Shown here: positions 9,375-18,126 of the stretch, in pieces
How positions within the stretch are numbered: the stretch's first letter is position 1
Layout of the letters: each line of letters opens with the position of its first letter
Source: Accumulibacter sp.
GTDB taxonomy: Bacteria; Pseudomonadota; Gammaproteobacteria; Burkholderiales; Rhodocyclaceae
Direction of reading: 5' to 3'
NCBI GenBank assembly: GCA_003538495.1
Contig: DPSD01000642.1
Location: 669 to 31,402 of the forward strand
Length of the DNA: 30,734 nt
Position numbers and translations under genes: made by a program
Notes under the pieces: model-generated
Seen by the model: the letters and a program-made list of their open reading frames with translations, nothing else
What the model was told of the DNA's origin: nothing
Databases searched by the model: none

Positions 9375-9395
9375 CATGGAATTCACAATTCCATG
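9375..9395. repeat. Perfect 9-bp inverted repeat
   Basis: CATGGAATT and AATTCCATG flank a 3-base spacer (CAC). It lies in an AT-rich pocket between the antitoxin remnant and the SMR genes, with no T tract on either side. It could be an operator, a hairpin at the end of converging transcripts, or the operator of the decayed toxin-antitoxin module. Confidence 0.6.
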
Positions 9396-9476
9396 AATGG
9401 ATTGAAGAATCTTGACAGCATAGATCTTGTTACATGACCCAGTCCGATGATGTGAAACGAATCCGGCAAGGTAGAA

Positions 9477-9798
9477 CTAAGTAACCAGCTTGAGGCCCAG
9501 GATGCCGGCGACGATCAGCCCGATGCAGAAGAAGCGCGCCAGCCCTGGCGGGCTCCTTGAACACCACGATGCCGAGCGCGAAGGTGCCGACCGCGCCGAT
9601 GCCGGTCCACGCGGCATACGCGGTGCCCATCGGAATGCTCAGCTGCGCGTACAGCAACAGTGCGCCGCTGGCGACCATGCAGACGATGGCGAAGCCGATC
9701 CAGCCCCAATGCATGCCGCGCTCGGTCTGCCCGAGCTTGACGCCGACCGGCCATCCCCACTCGAAGACGCCGGCGACGAGGAGTGCTACCCAGTCCAT
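9477..9798 (-). pseudogene. SMR-family transporter (Gdx/SugE-like), frameshifted
   Basis: The first 85 residues are a normal small multidrug resistance/guanidinium exporter: MDWVALLVAGVFEWGWPVGV with the essential membrane Glu13, and GTAYAAWTGIGAVG. After KEPAR the frame fails. Removing one base from the GGG run (plus-strand CCC at 9543–9545) restores the expected ending LARFFCIGLIVAGILGLKLV and a stop at 9477, giving a 106-residue protein. Without correction the frame runs on to 9430 with an unrelated tail. This is either a recent inactivating mutation or a sequencing error in a G run. It lies 12 bases downstream of a paralogous SMR gene; such pairs often form heterodimers. Confidence 0.8.
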
Positions 9799-9810
9799 TG
9801 TTCGTGGCGC

Positions 9811-10140
9811 CTATTTTGAAGCGATCTTGAGGCCGACGATGCCGGCGACGATCAGGCCCACGAAAACAAAGCGCTCGATGCTCGCCGCCTCGCCAAAGAT
9901 GGCGATGCCCAGCAGGAAGGTGCCGACCGCGCCGATGCCGGTCCATACTGCGTAGGCGGTGCCCATGGCGATCCGACGTTGGGCGATCAGTAACAGCGTG
10001 CCGCTCGCCGCCATGCTCGCGGCGGCAAAGGCCAGCCAGCCCCAGAGCGCCCCGGTGTCCGACCAGCCGAGTTTGAGGCCGACCGGCCAGCCCCATTCCA
10101 AGACACCGGCGATGACCAGCGCTATCCACTCCATGATCAT
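9811..10140 (-). CDS. SMR-family transporter (Gdx/SugE-like)
   Basis: A four-span small multidrug resistance protein of 109 residues (107 if the second ATG is used). The membrane glutamate lies in AGVLEWGWPVGLKLG, and the GTAYAVWTGIGAVGTFLLG signature resembles the Gdx/SugE (guanidinium exporter) branch more than EmrE. GGAGG lies 3 bases before the first ATG and 9 before the second. The first ATG shares one base with the stop of the upstream GTPase gene, suggesting coupled translation. The next gene is a diverged tandem copy. No guanidine riboswitch was recognised upstream. Substrate unproven. Confidence 0.88.
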   Translation of the reverse strand: MIMEWIALVIAGVLEWGWPVGLKLGWSDTGALWGWLAFAAASMAASGTLLLIAQRRIAMGTAYAVWTGIGAVGTFLLGIAIFGEAASIERFVFVGLIVAGIVGLKIASK

Positions 10141-11633
10141 CAGCCTCCGGCGTCGTTTGCCGACGACTCGGCCGCGCTGTCGAGTGTTCCCGGATAAAGG
10201 CGCTCGAGGATCGTCCGGGCGATTTCGTCAATTACCGCCCGAGCACGCGTGGCGATGACGATCGGGTCCTGGCCGGGATCGCGCACCGACCAGCTCGCGA
10301 TCAGCGCGTCGCTGGCCTCGGCCACTGCCGCGCTGACCAGAGGCGGCCAGAATGGGGGATACTCGGTCTCGCGCCATTCGCCGCGCCCACGCCCGTAATG
10401 CGCCACCGCCAGGTAGCGCAGCAGCGACCTGACCACGAGTTCGACGAGAAAGGTGTCGTCCCAGCGCAAGGTGGTACCGCGGCGGCCGCGCGCGATGTTG
10501 ACGCCGCGCGCGATACCGGCCCCACCCAGCGCGCCCAGGACCGCGCCGGTAAGCATGCCGGCGCCGAGGGTGAGTCCGGCGTGCGCGATGTCGACACCAA
10601 TTCCGGTCAGCGCACCGGACAGCGCGCCGCCCATCAGCGCCGCTTTCTTCTCGTTGACCGGCGCTTCGAGGGTCACCGTGCGCGCCATCCGTCGCAGCAG
10701 ATCTTCGCTGGCCTGGCCAGCGAGTTGGTGAATACCGATCAGACGATCAAGCGCCGCCCTGAGGTCGGCATCAACACGCCCACCAAGTGCCCGCAAAGCG
10801 CTCGCCTTGTCGTCGTCGCCGTCCTTGTGGCCCACCCCCATCGCCCGGCCAAGATCGCGCAGAGCGCCCTTGATTCGCGTTTCGGGCAGTGTTTCGATGT
10901 CCAGCGAGGCGCGCGCCACGGTTTCGGCGAGGACGCCCATCGAGGCGTCGAATTGCGCCTCGCGGCGCTGCTGCCAGGCGTCGATCAGGCGCGAACAGGC
11001 GGCCTCGCGTGTGGCTGGCAGTGCCTTGCGAACTTCGCGCAGGAGGGTGATCTCCTGCACCCAGCAGCGTGCGAAAGCGTCCAGTGGCAGCACCGCGCGA
11101 ACGACCTGATAGCCGCCCATCAGCTGTCGCCAGCGATCGAGCTCGGCGGCCTCTTCGTCGCCAGGCCGGCTGCGGCCAGTCTGGTTCAGGAGAACGATCA
11201 CCGGTTTGCCGATCCACTCCAGGACGGCCAACTCGGGTTCGAGGTAGCCGGCGTCGGCCGGCTCCTCGGAGGCGTTGACCAGATACAGCACGGCGTCCGC
11301 CTGGTCGCGGACATTGGCTACCGCCTGCTGCGAAAACCAGAACGAACGATCGCGAAAGCGATCCCATACCTGTCCGAGGAACCAGCCAATCGGGTTGCCC
11401 TGCTGACGCAGACGTTTGGCAAGCCGCGCGCTGTCGCCAAATCCCGGCGTGTCCCAGAGTAGCAGCTCGTCGCCGGCGGGTGTGCTGATCAGCGAATGGG
11501 CGGTGTTGTCGATGGTGACGTGCGGCGCGTCACGGATTTCACCGATGTCGCGCCCGAGCAAGGTGCGCGCGAGCGTCGTCTTGCCGGCATTGGTGTGCGA
11601 AATCAGCGACAGGGAGATCAGACCGTCGTTCAT
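10140..11633 (-). CDS. DUF3482 family membrane-associated GTPase
   Basis: A 497-residue P-loop GTPase. G1 is SHTNAGKTT (12–20), where the usual first Gly is Ser. G3 is WDTPGF (60–65). G4 reads NQTG (150–153) instead of NKxD, so nucleotide specificity is not certain. The C-terminal half is the DUF3482 region, with a glycine-zipper stretch (ALMGGALSGALTGIGVDIAH and onward) that could insert in or lie on a membrane. The ATG at 11633 is preferred because GGAGG lies 7 bases upstream; a GTG one codon earlier is possible. It overlaps the DUF2868 gene before it and the SMR gene after it by one base each. DUF2868 and DUF3482 are recalled as frequent partners of unknown function. Confidence 0.85.
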   Translation of the reverse strand: MNDGLISLSLISHTNAGKTTLARTLLGRDIGEIRDAPHVTIDNTAHSLISTPAGDELLLWDTPGFGDSARLAKRLRQQGNPIGWFLGQVWDRFRDRSFWFSQQAVANVRDQADAVLYLVNASEEPADAGYLEPELAVLEWIGKPVIVLLNQTGRSRPGDEEAAELDRWRQLMGGYQVVRAVLPLDAFARCWVQEITLLREVRKALPATREAACSRLIDAWQQRREAQFDASMGVLAETVARASLDIETLPETRIKGALRDLGRAMGVGHKDGDDDKASALRALGGRVDADLRAALDRLIGIHQLAGQASEDLLRRMARTVTLEAPVNEKKAALMGGALSGALTGIGVDIAHAGLTLGAGMLTGAVLGALGGAGIARGVNIARGRRGTTLRWDDTFLVELVVRSLLRYLAVAHYGRGRGEWRETEYPPFWPPLVSAAVAEASDALIASWSVRDPGQDPIVIATRARAVIDEIARTILERLYPGTLDSAAESSANDAGG

Positions 11634-13117
11634 CACGAGCCCTCCAGGCGGCGCTCGATCTCGCCTTGTGCCGAGGCCAGATCGGGCTGCGCCAGATCAA
11701 CGAATACCGGTGCCATGCAGCGGTCGGTCTTGCCAGTGCTTTCGGCGAAGGGGGTGGCGGCAGCGAGTTCGGCCCGCCATGCCGAACGGCGCTCGTCGAG
11801 ACGCTTGCTGTCAGCGTCGAAGCGGGCGTGCCACGGGCTTTCGTCGACCAGCACCAGCAGCGGCGCGCTGCCGCCGGCAGAGCGCAAGGCACTGATGAAA
11901 GCGCCCTGCGTTTCACGTTCGGGGGTCGCTGCCAGGCTGAACAGCGCGACCGTCGGACCGCTGCCGTCGGGCCGCGACGCAGGCGGCAACGAATCCTCCT
12001 GGCCATAGCGCACCGGTGTCGCACAGATCATCGTCGCGTGGCTCCCGAAAACCCGGTTGGCCAGGAGCTGGAGCCCGGCCATCGCGGCCGGCAGGGGGCG
12101 GTAACTATAGGGAACTACCTTCAGATGAACCGGGCCGGCGTGGTAGCCGTGCAGCAGTCGCTGGTAATACGGGTCGTCGAAGCGGGTAATCAGTTGCCTG
12201 GACCGGCGTCGCTCGACCAAGGCGCTAAGCAGCCCAACAAGAACTCGCGGCACGACGACCACGACGACGATGGTTGCCGCCAGCAGGTGCAGCCAGGGCG
12301 CCGCATTCGCGGTCGCCGGCGCGGCCCCGGAACGAATCGCGGCCAGGGCGTCGACGTCGGGCAAGGCCCCGCCGGTAAGCCACAAGCCAGGCGCCAGCAT
12401 CACCGTCAGGATGCGGTGCGCGGCCTCGGCGCCGACGAAGGTGCTTTCCCAGGCCGCGCGGTATTCGAAGGCGAACCCTCGCAAGTAGAGTCCGGCGATG
12501 ATCCCGACGGCGAACAGCGCCGCGGAGAAATGGAGGATGCGTTCGGCGCGAGCGGCATGCAGCGGCGCCGCGGTTGTGCTCCAGTCGCCGATCAGGCGGG
12601 CCAGCACCGCTGCCGGGATGTGCGCCCCGCGCTGGCGCAGCGATCGTTCCGGAGCCAGTAAGCCACCGCCGAGAAGGCGGCGCAGGGGCCCCGGCTGGCG
12701 GCTCGGAGTGCTCCTGCGCCAACGCCAGCCGACGACGATCAGCAGGTAGACCGCCAAGTTCCAGGTCAGCAGTCCGATTACCGGTGGCGCCAGGAGATTG
12801 ACCTCTCGCCCGGAGCCGATACGGTCGCTGGCGACGCCTGCAAAAAACGCCACGGTCATTACGAGTGCCCCGATCCACGGCCGCCACACGAGGCCGTCGA
12901 CGACCTGGGCGAAGCCGGCGTCGCGGGCCCGCAGACGCTCCAGCGCGAGACCTGCGCGGCGGGCGACGAAGACGGCGGCGCTTGCCGCCTCGCCGACGAC
13001 TTCCGCCGCAGCCTGGCTGGCCCACGAGCGATCGCTGTCGGTCCAGGTCTGACGGTCCGCGTCGACGGTCTCAAGCGCCCGTAGAGCCGTGGTCAGCAGG
13101 GCGTCGCGTTCATTCAT
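11633..13117 (-). CDS. DUF2868 membrane protein
   Basis: A 494-residue protein matching the uncharacterised DUF2868 family. A soluble N-terminal ~85 residues is followed by membrane spans (GALVMTVAFFAGV, GLLTWNLAVYLLIVVGW, and others near 205–225 and 275–300). The C-terminal cytosolic domain contains the segment YSYRPLPAAM. No catalytic motif was recognised. The ATG at 13117 is chosen; an upstream in-frame GTG at 13129 adds four residues, and neither has a strong ribosome site. Its stop overlaps the ATG of the DUF3482 GTPase, so the two proteins are probably made together and may form a membrane complex. Confidence 0.8.
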   Translation of the reverse strand: MNERDALLTTALRALETVDADRQTWTDSDRSWASQAAAEVVGEAASAAVFVARRAGLALERLRARDAGFAQVVDGLVWRPWIGALVMTVAFFAGVASDRIGSGREVNLLAPPVIGLLTWNLAVYLLIVVGWRWRRSTPSRQPGPLRRLLGGGLLAPERSLRQRGAHIPAAVLARLIGDWSTTAAPLHAARAERILHFSAALFAVGIIAGLYLRGFAFEYRAAWESTFVGAEAAHRILTVMLAPGLWLTGGALPDVDALAAIRSGAAPATANAAPWLHLLAATIVVVVVVPRVLVGLLSALVERRRSRQLITRFDDPYYQRLLHGYHAGPVHLKVVPYSYRPLPAAMAGLQLLANRVFGSHATMICATPVRYGQEDSLPPASRPDGSGPTVALFSLAATPERETQGAFISALRSAGGSAPLLVLVDESPWHARFDADSKRLDERRSAWRAELAAATPFAESTGKTDRCMAPVFVDLAQPDLASAQGEIERRLEGS

Positions 13118-13383
13118 CGTCCGGGGCACAAAGGTTGGGGATGGTGGGCACCGGCCAGAGTGTCTCTGGCCCGCTCGGCCCTGTCAACCGCAGTCAATCG
13201 CCGCACTCGGGCCCGGGATTGCGACCAGACGCGAGCCCGGCGCATCTGCCGAAAGGCCAGCACCACCGGCGCCGCGAGCCGCCCGCGTGCACCTCGCAAG
13301 TCGCGCGGAACAGCGAAATCGCTGGCCTTTCAGCTGCTTGTGATGCTACCTTGCGGATCTCGTCAAGTACTTGAGGCTAGAGC

Positions 13384-13770
13384 GTGAGGCGGTATCACCC
13401 GATCATCATCACTGTCCTGGGCACCATGCTGTCCGCCTGCCTGACCACGGCACCGCAGCCGGCGGCACCGGTTCGTCAGCCGGCGGTCCGCAGCGAGGGG
13501 CAGCAACTGAAGTTCCAGCTGGCCAGCGGGGTCTATCGTTGCGAGGCCGGACGCCGGGTCCAGGTCCAGCGCGATGCGATCAACAGCAATCTGATCGAGC
13601 TCGGCTGGCAGGGCCAACGCCGCACACTGCTGCGCTACGACTCGACCTCCGGCCTGCCGCGTTACGAAGACCGGCAGAATGGCCTGCTGTGGATAGACCT
13701 GCCCTGGAAGAGCGTGTTGATGGATGCCAGGACCGGGCAGCCGCTGGCCAACGAGTGCAAGCTGGGTTAG
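13384..13770 (+). CDS. Small lipoprotein, possibly MliC-like lysozyme inhibitor
   Basis: A 128-residue predicted lipoprotein with lipobox LSAC (Cys19) and a Pro/Ala linker. The compact domain has two cysteines (GVYRCEAGRRVQVQRD and the C-terminal ANECKLG) that could form a disulfide. The layout resembles MliC/PliC inhibitors of c-type lysozyme, but the match is weak and by eye only; it may be an unrelated lipoprotein. GTG start, with GAGG 8 bases upstream. It stands alone, divergent from DUF2868 and convergent with the kinase gene. Confidence 0.6.
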   Translation: MRRYHPIIITVLGTMLSACLTTAPQPAAPVRQPAVRSEGQQLKFQLASGVYRCEAGRRVQVQRDAINSNLIELGWQGQRRTLLRYDSTSGLPRYEDRQNGLLWIDLPWKSVLMDARTGQPLANECKLG

Positions 13771-13843
13771 GTCGCCAGCGGGCTCGCCATCGGCGGTGAC
13801 GGATGGCTGTTCCGGTCGGCTGCCACCAGCCCGGCAAGGGCCT

Positions 13844-14779
13844 CTACCAGGGAGCGCTGCCAAACGCCTTGACAAAGTGCTTGGCGATCTCGCTGCGAGT
13901 CGGGCGATGGTTCTGGCCACCGCGATGGGCGATCTTGATCGCTCCCATTACCGCCGCCAGCCGGCCGGTCTGCTGCCAATCCCAGCCGGCAGCGATGCCG
14001 TACAGGAGGCCCGAGCGGTAGGCGTCGCCGCATCCTGTGGGATCGATAACAGCGTAGGGTTTGACGCAGGGAATCTCGTGCCACCGACCGCCGGCGTGAA
14101 TGCGTGAACCCTCGCCGCCGAGGGTGACGACCAGCGCTTCGACTTCTCCAGCCAGTTGTTCGAGTGATCGACCCGTCCGGTCGCACAGCAGCTTCGCTTC
14201 GTAGTCGTTGAAGCAGGCGTAACTGGCCAGCTCCATGAACTGCATCAGGTCGTCGCCCGAGAACATCGGCAAACCCTGGCCGGGGTCGAAAACGAAGGGA
14301 ATGCCCGCTGTCGCCAGGTCCCGGGCGTGCTGCAGCATGCCGTCGCGCCCGTCAGGGGCAACGATCCCGAGCGTCGCGCCCGGCGCATCGCTCACCCGGT
14401 TGAGGTGCGAATAGGTCATCGCGCCGGGGTGAAACGCGGTGATCTGATTGTCGTCGAGGTCGGTAGTGATGAAGGCCTGCGCCGTAAAGCTGTCGGCGAT
14501 CCGCCGCACGTGCGCCCGCGATAGTCCGAGGTCGTCGAGCCGCAGCAGGTAGCGGTCGGCGTCGTCGCCGACGGTGGCCATGATCAGCGGGTCACCGCCG
14601 AGCAGCTTGAGGTTATAGGCAATATTGCCGGCGCAACCGCCAAACTCCCGCCGCATCTCGGGAACCAGGAAAGCGACGTTGAGGATGTGAATCTGTTCGG
14701 GCAGGATATGGTTCTTGAAGCGATCATGAAAGACCATGATGTTGTCGAAGGCGATCGAGCCGCAAATGAGTGTGGACAT
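13844..14779 (-). CDS. PfkB-family carbohydrate/nucleoside kinase
   Basis: A 311-residue ribokinase-fold kinase. It has the N-terminal substrate signature EFGGCAGNIAYNLKLLGG (46–63). The C-terminal PfkB signature DPTGCGDAYRSG contains the catalytic base Asp252. Close homologues in betaproteobacteria are often labelled adenosine kinase, but the substrate cannot be fixed from sequence. The ATG at 14779 is preferred; an open extension to 14860 lacks family character. It is the last gene of the minus-strand accBC run, 89 bases after the DUF3426 gene. Confidence 0.88.
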   Translation of the reverse strand: MSTLICGSIAFDNIMVFHDRFKNHILPEQIHILNVAFLVPEMRREFGGCAGNIAYNLKLLGGDPLIMATVGDDADRYLLRLDDLGLSRAHVRRIADSFTAQAFITTDLDDNQITAFHPGAMTYSHLNRVSDAPGATLGIVAPDGRDGMLQHARDLATAGIPFVFDPGQGLPMFSGDDLMQFMELASYACFNDYEAKLLCDRTGRSLEQLAGEVEALVVTLGGEGSRIHAGGRWHEIPCVKPYAVIDPTGCGDAYRSGLLYGIAAGWDWQQTGRLAAVMGAIKIAHRGGQNHRPTRSEIAKHFVKAFGSAPW

Positions 14780-14868
14780 GGATTTTATGGCAATCTGAAC
14801 GAGGTGTTGAGGGGATGGAATCTGCCGCCGTGGCTGATCGGTTCCGATGCTCGCCCCCAAGGTGGCGA

Positions 14869-15837
14869 TTACGGATAGAAGACGTACAGCCGGTAGCCCG
14901 CCGCGTTGACCGTCTTGGCGTCAAGCGACAGGCGAACCTCGACGTCGCCATTGGCGCGGAACGACTTGTCGGCCAGCGCGCTCGCCGGGAGATACTCTTC
15001 CGGCATGAAGACGCGCCGGGCAACGGCCTTGTCGTCGGTATCGGTAAGCGTCAGTTCGATCGCCGGGTAGGCTTGCGCATAGCTGGCGCGGTTGCGTAGT
15101 GTTGCCTGCAGGGCCAGCAGCTTGTTGCGCCCCGGTTCGCTCTGCAGTTCGGAGGTCTCGATGCTCACCAGGTCGGCGTGACGCGGCAGCGGGATGTCCG
15201 TACCGAACGCTTCGCTCAGCATGGTCAGTGCCGGTCGCAGGGTCGGCGCGATCAGGACGATGGTGCCGCGAAAGTGAAAGGCCAACTGGCCGACCAGCAG
15301 CAGCACCAGCAGCACGATGGCGATCAGGAACGGCCTCCTCGGCCACCTGACGTAGCTGGCGAAGACTCTGGTCTTGCGCGGCACGACCGTGCCGTCTGCG
15401 TCGCCGTTTCCCGCGGCGCCAGCGGCCTCGTCAGGTGTGGCGGCCGACCAGTCGGCCTGCGCGACAGGCTGTGGCGCCACCACTGAGTCGGGCAGCGAGT
15501 CGGCGGTCATGCGGGCGGGGGTGGTGTCGGCAGGGGCTTGCTCGGCAGGGCTTTCATCAGCGGCCGCGATCTCGGCGCCGGTGCCCATCTCCTGCCTGCG
15601 CAACAGAACCGCTACCGTGGGCGTCACCGGCGTTGCGGACGGCACGGCAGCCTGCTCGCGCGTCAGCGACTCGGCCGGAAGCGGCGCGCCGATGATCGGC
15701 TCGCTGTCGTCGAGCAGACTTTCGAGGGCGCTGAATACCTTGCGGCATTGCCCGCAGCGCACTTTGCCGGCGCGCGCCTTGAGTTGCTCGGAGGTGACGC
15801 GAAAGACGGTCTGGCAGCCAGGGCAGCACGTTTTCAT
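14869..15837 (-). CDS. Zinc-ribbon and DUF3426 membrane protein
   Basis: A 322-residue protein starting with an MJ0042-type zinc ribbon: CPGC (5–8) and CGQC (28–31). A long acidic/Ala/Pro linker follows, then one membrane span at about 170–189. A DUF3426 domain at 195–320 ends the protein. Topology suggests the ribbon faces the cytoplasm and DUF3426 the periplasm. Function unknown. The start is 3 bases after the prmA stop, so the two are almost certainly cotranscribed; this adjacency is typical of betaproteobacteria as recalled. Confidence 0.87.
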   Translation of the reverse strand: MKTCCPGCQTVFRVTSEQLKARAGKVRCGQCRKVFSALESLLDDSEPIIGAPLPAESLTREQAAVPSATPVTPTVAVLLRRQEMGTGAEIAAADESPAEQAPADTTPARMTADSLPDSVVAPQPVAQADWSAATPDEAAGAAGNGDADGTVVPRKTRVFASYVRWPRRPFLIAIVLLVLLLVGQLAFHFRGTIVLIAPTLRPALTMLSEAFGTDIPLPRHADLVSIETSELQSEPGRNKLLALQATLRNRASYAQAYPAIELTLTDTDDKAVARRVFMPEEYLPASALADKSFRANGDVEVRLSLDAKTVNAAGYRLYVFYP

Positions 15838-15840
15838 CAG

Positions 15841-16731
15841 CTATTCCTTTACGCCGGCGAGGCAAACCCAGCCGTCGCGCGTATCCGCAACCCGCAGCGG
15901 CAGGAAGGAGGCGTAGGCGGCGATCAGTTCATCGGCCTGCTCGCACAGGATCCCTGACAGCGCCAGGCTTCCGCCCGGGCGCACATGGGCACAGACCGCC
16001 GGCGCCAGTACCTTGAGCGGATTGGCCAGGATGTTGGCGACGACGATGTCGAACTGTCCTGCCAGCGCACGTTCCGCATTCTGGAAACGTGCCCCGACTT
16101 GATTGCGCTCGGCGTTGCTGATCGAAGCGCTCACCGCCTGCGGGTCGATATCGACGCCGAGCACCTCGGTCGCGCCGAGCCGGGCCGCGGCGATGGCCAG
16201 AATCCCCGAACCGCAACCGTAGTCGAGAACCGACTGCCCGGGGGCGACGCAGCGCTCCAGCCATTCCAGGCACAGGCGAGTCGTCGGATGCGAGCCGGTG
16301 CCAAAAGCCATTCCCGGGTCGAGAACCAGAACGATCGCCCCGGGGTCGGGAGCCTGGTGCCACGAGGGAACAATCCACAGCCGTTCGGAGACGCGAATCG
16401 GCACGAACTGGGCCTGCGTCACCCGAACCCAGTCCTGATCGGCAATCTCTTCCCGGGTGTAGTCGGGCACCTCGTCGAGCCCGGCGGTCGCCGCGCAGAC
16501 GCTGACCAGGCGCGACGCATCGGTGTCCAGCGTGACCAGCGCGACGACGCGCGAGCGCTCCCAGCCTGGCCGCGCGATTGATCCGGGCTCGCCGAACTGC
16601 GGGGTTTCATCGGGCGTCCCGGCGTCGGCGTCCTCGATGCTGGCAGCCATCGCGCCTTCGGCCAGCAGCGCGTCGGCCAGTGCTTCAGCGTGCGCGCCGT
16701 CGGTCTGAATACTGAGTGATAGCCAGGGCAT
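15841..16731 (-). CDS. prmA: Ribosomal protein L11 methyltransferase
   Basis: A 296-residue SAM-dependent enzyme that trimethylates ribosomal protein L11. It has the family N-terminal substrate-recognition domain, then LDPGMAFGTGSHPTT (137–151). SAM motif I is VLDYGCGSGI (168–177), GVDIDPQAV follows, and the NILANPL motif is the catalytic-loop signature of the family. Normal length. It lies between accC (15 bases upstream) and the DUF3426 gene in one tight run. Confidence 0.96.
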   Translation of the reverse strand: MPWLSLSIQTDGAHAEALADALLAEGAMAASIEDADAGTPDETPQFGEPGSIARPGWERSRVVALVTLDTDASRLVSVCAATAGLDEVPDYTREEIADQDWVRVTQAQFVPIRVSERLWIVPSWHQAPDPGAIVLVLDPGMAFGTGSHPTTRLCLEWLERCVAPGQSVLDYGCGSGILAIAAARLGATEVLGVDIDPQAVSASISNAERNQVGARFQNAERALAGQFDIVVANILANPLKVLAPAVCAHVRPGGSLALSGILCEQADELIAAYASFLPLRVADTRDGWVCLAGVKE

Positions 16732-16746
16732 GATGATTGGCGCCGG

Positions 16747-18111
16747 TCAGCTGCCCTTCTGGACCTCGTTCTTGGCAGCCAGCCGCTGTTCGAGATAGTG
16801 AATGCTGGTACCGCCTTCCATGAAACGGGCGTCGTGCATCAGTTCCTGATGGAGGGCGATATTGGTCTTGATGCCTTCGATGCTCATCTCCGACAGTGCC
16901 GTGCGCATCCGACGGATGGCCTGGTCGCGACTGTCACCGTAGGAAATCACCTTGGCGACCATCGAGTCATAGTGCGACGGAACCGTATAACCCTGATAGA
17001 TGTGCGAGTCGACACGGATGCCCGGGCCGCCGGGCGGATGATAGAAGGTGATCTTGCCCGGCGACGGCACGAAGGTGAACGGGTCTTCGGCATTGATTCG
17101 GCATTCGATGGCGTGACCGCGGAAGTCGAGATCGCGCTGCTTGAAGCGAAGTCGTTCGCCGTTAGCGAGGCGAATCTGCTCGGCGACAAGGTCGACGCCA
17201 CTGATCAGTTCGGTGACCGGATGCTCGACCTGGATGCGGGTGTTCATCTCGATGAAATAGAATTCGCCGTTCTCATAGAGGAATTCGAAGGTTCCCGCGC
17301 CGCGATAGTTGATCCGTCGGCACGCTTCGGCGCAACGTTCGCCGATCCGCACGATGTAGCGCGGCGGGATGCCCGGGGCTGGCGCCTCCTCAATGATCTT
17401 CTGGTGACGGCGCTGCATCGAACAATCGCGCTCGCCAAGATAGACCGCATTCCGGAAGCTGTCGGCAAGCACCTGGATTTCGACGTGCCGCGGGTTTTCC
17501 AGGTACTTCTCCAGGTAGACGTTCGGATTGCCGAAAAAAGTCTGCGCCTCCGCGCGGGTCATGGTCACCGCATTGGCCAGTGCCGCTTCGGTATGGACCA
17601 CCCGCATCCCGCGACCGCCGCCGCCGCCGGCAGCCTTGATGATCACCGGGTAACCGACCTCGCGGGCAAGGCGCAGGATTTCCCTGGGATCCTCCGGCAG
17701 CGTGCCCTCGGAGCCGGGAACGCAGGGAACTCCGGCCGCGCGCATGGCGATCTTGGCCGATACCTTGTCGCCCATCAGGCGGATGGTTTCCGGGCGCGGA
17801 CCAATGAAAACAAAGCCGGACGATTCCACTCGCTCGGCAAAATCGGCGTTCTCGGAAAGAAAACCATAGCCCGGGTGAATCGCTTCCGCATCGGTGACTT
17901 CGGCCGCCGAGATGATCGCCGGGACGTTGAGGTAGCTCAGCGCGGAAGGCGGCGGACCGATGCACACCGATTCGTCGGCCAGCCTGACGTACTTGGCTTC
18001 GCGGTCCGCCTCCGAGTGCACGACCACGGTCTTGATGCCGAGCTCGCGGCATGCACGCTGGATGCGAAGGGCAATCTCTCCGCGATTGGCAATCAGGACT
18101 TTCCCGAACAT
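16747..18111 (-). CDS. accC: Acetyl-CoA carboxylase, biotin carboxylase subunit
   Basis: A 454-residue ATP-grasp enzyme that carboxylates the biotin on AccB, the first half-reaction of malonyl-CoA synthesis. The N-terminus is [16 protein letters not shown]. The glycine-rich ATP lid is [10 protein letters not shown]. The conserved stretches [28 protein letters not shown] and [11 protein letters not shown] are all present and intact. Length is normal. The gene begins 15 bases after accB's stop. The usual downstream order accC-prmA is preserved. Confidence 0.98.
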   Translation of the reverse strand: MFGKVLIANRGEIALRIQRACRELGIKTVVVHSEADREAKYVRLADESVCIGPPPSALSYLNVPAIISAAEVTDAEAIHPGYGFLSENADFAERVESSGFVFIGPRPETIRLMGDKVSAKIAMRAAGVPCVPGSEGTLPEDPREILRLAREVGYPVIIKAAGGGGGRGMRVVHTEAALANAVTMTRAEAQTFFGNPNVYLEKYLENPRHVEIQVLADSFRNAVYLGERDCSMQRRHQKIIEEAPAPGIPPRYIVRIGERCAEACRRINYRGAGTFEFLYENGEFYFIEMNTRIQVEHPVTELISGVDLVAEQIRLANGERLRFKQRDLDFRGHAIECRINAEDPFTFVPSPGKITFYHPPGGPGIRVDSHIYQGYTVPSHYDSMVAKVISYGDSRDQAIRRMRTALSEMSIEGIKTNIALHQELMHDARFMEGGTSIHYLEQRLAAKNEVQKGS

Positions 18112-18126
18112 GAGCGAAGCTTCTCC

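Larger units (their letters stand above)
9064..9476. other. Mostly non-coding spacer
   Basis: About 410 bases between the RND operon and the convergent SMR genes. It holds a short antitoxin-like reading frame and a perfect inverted repeat (listed separately). The right part (about 9370–9440) is much more AT-rich than its surroundings. No intrinsic terminator with a proper T run was seen for either flanking operon. Confidence 0.5.

Noticed and set aside
9477..10140. Guanidine (ykkC-type) riboswitch for the Gdx-like genes
   Set aside because: The genes are inside an operon behind the GTPase gene, with overlap or a 12-base gap upstream, leaving no room for a riboswitch.
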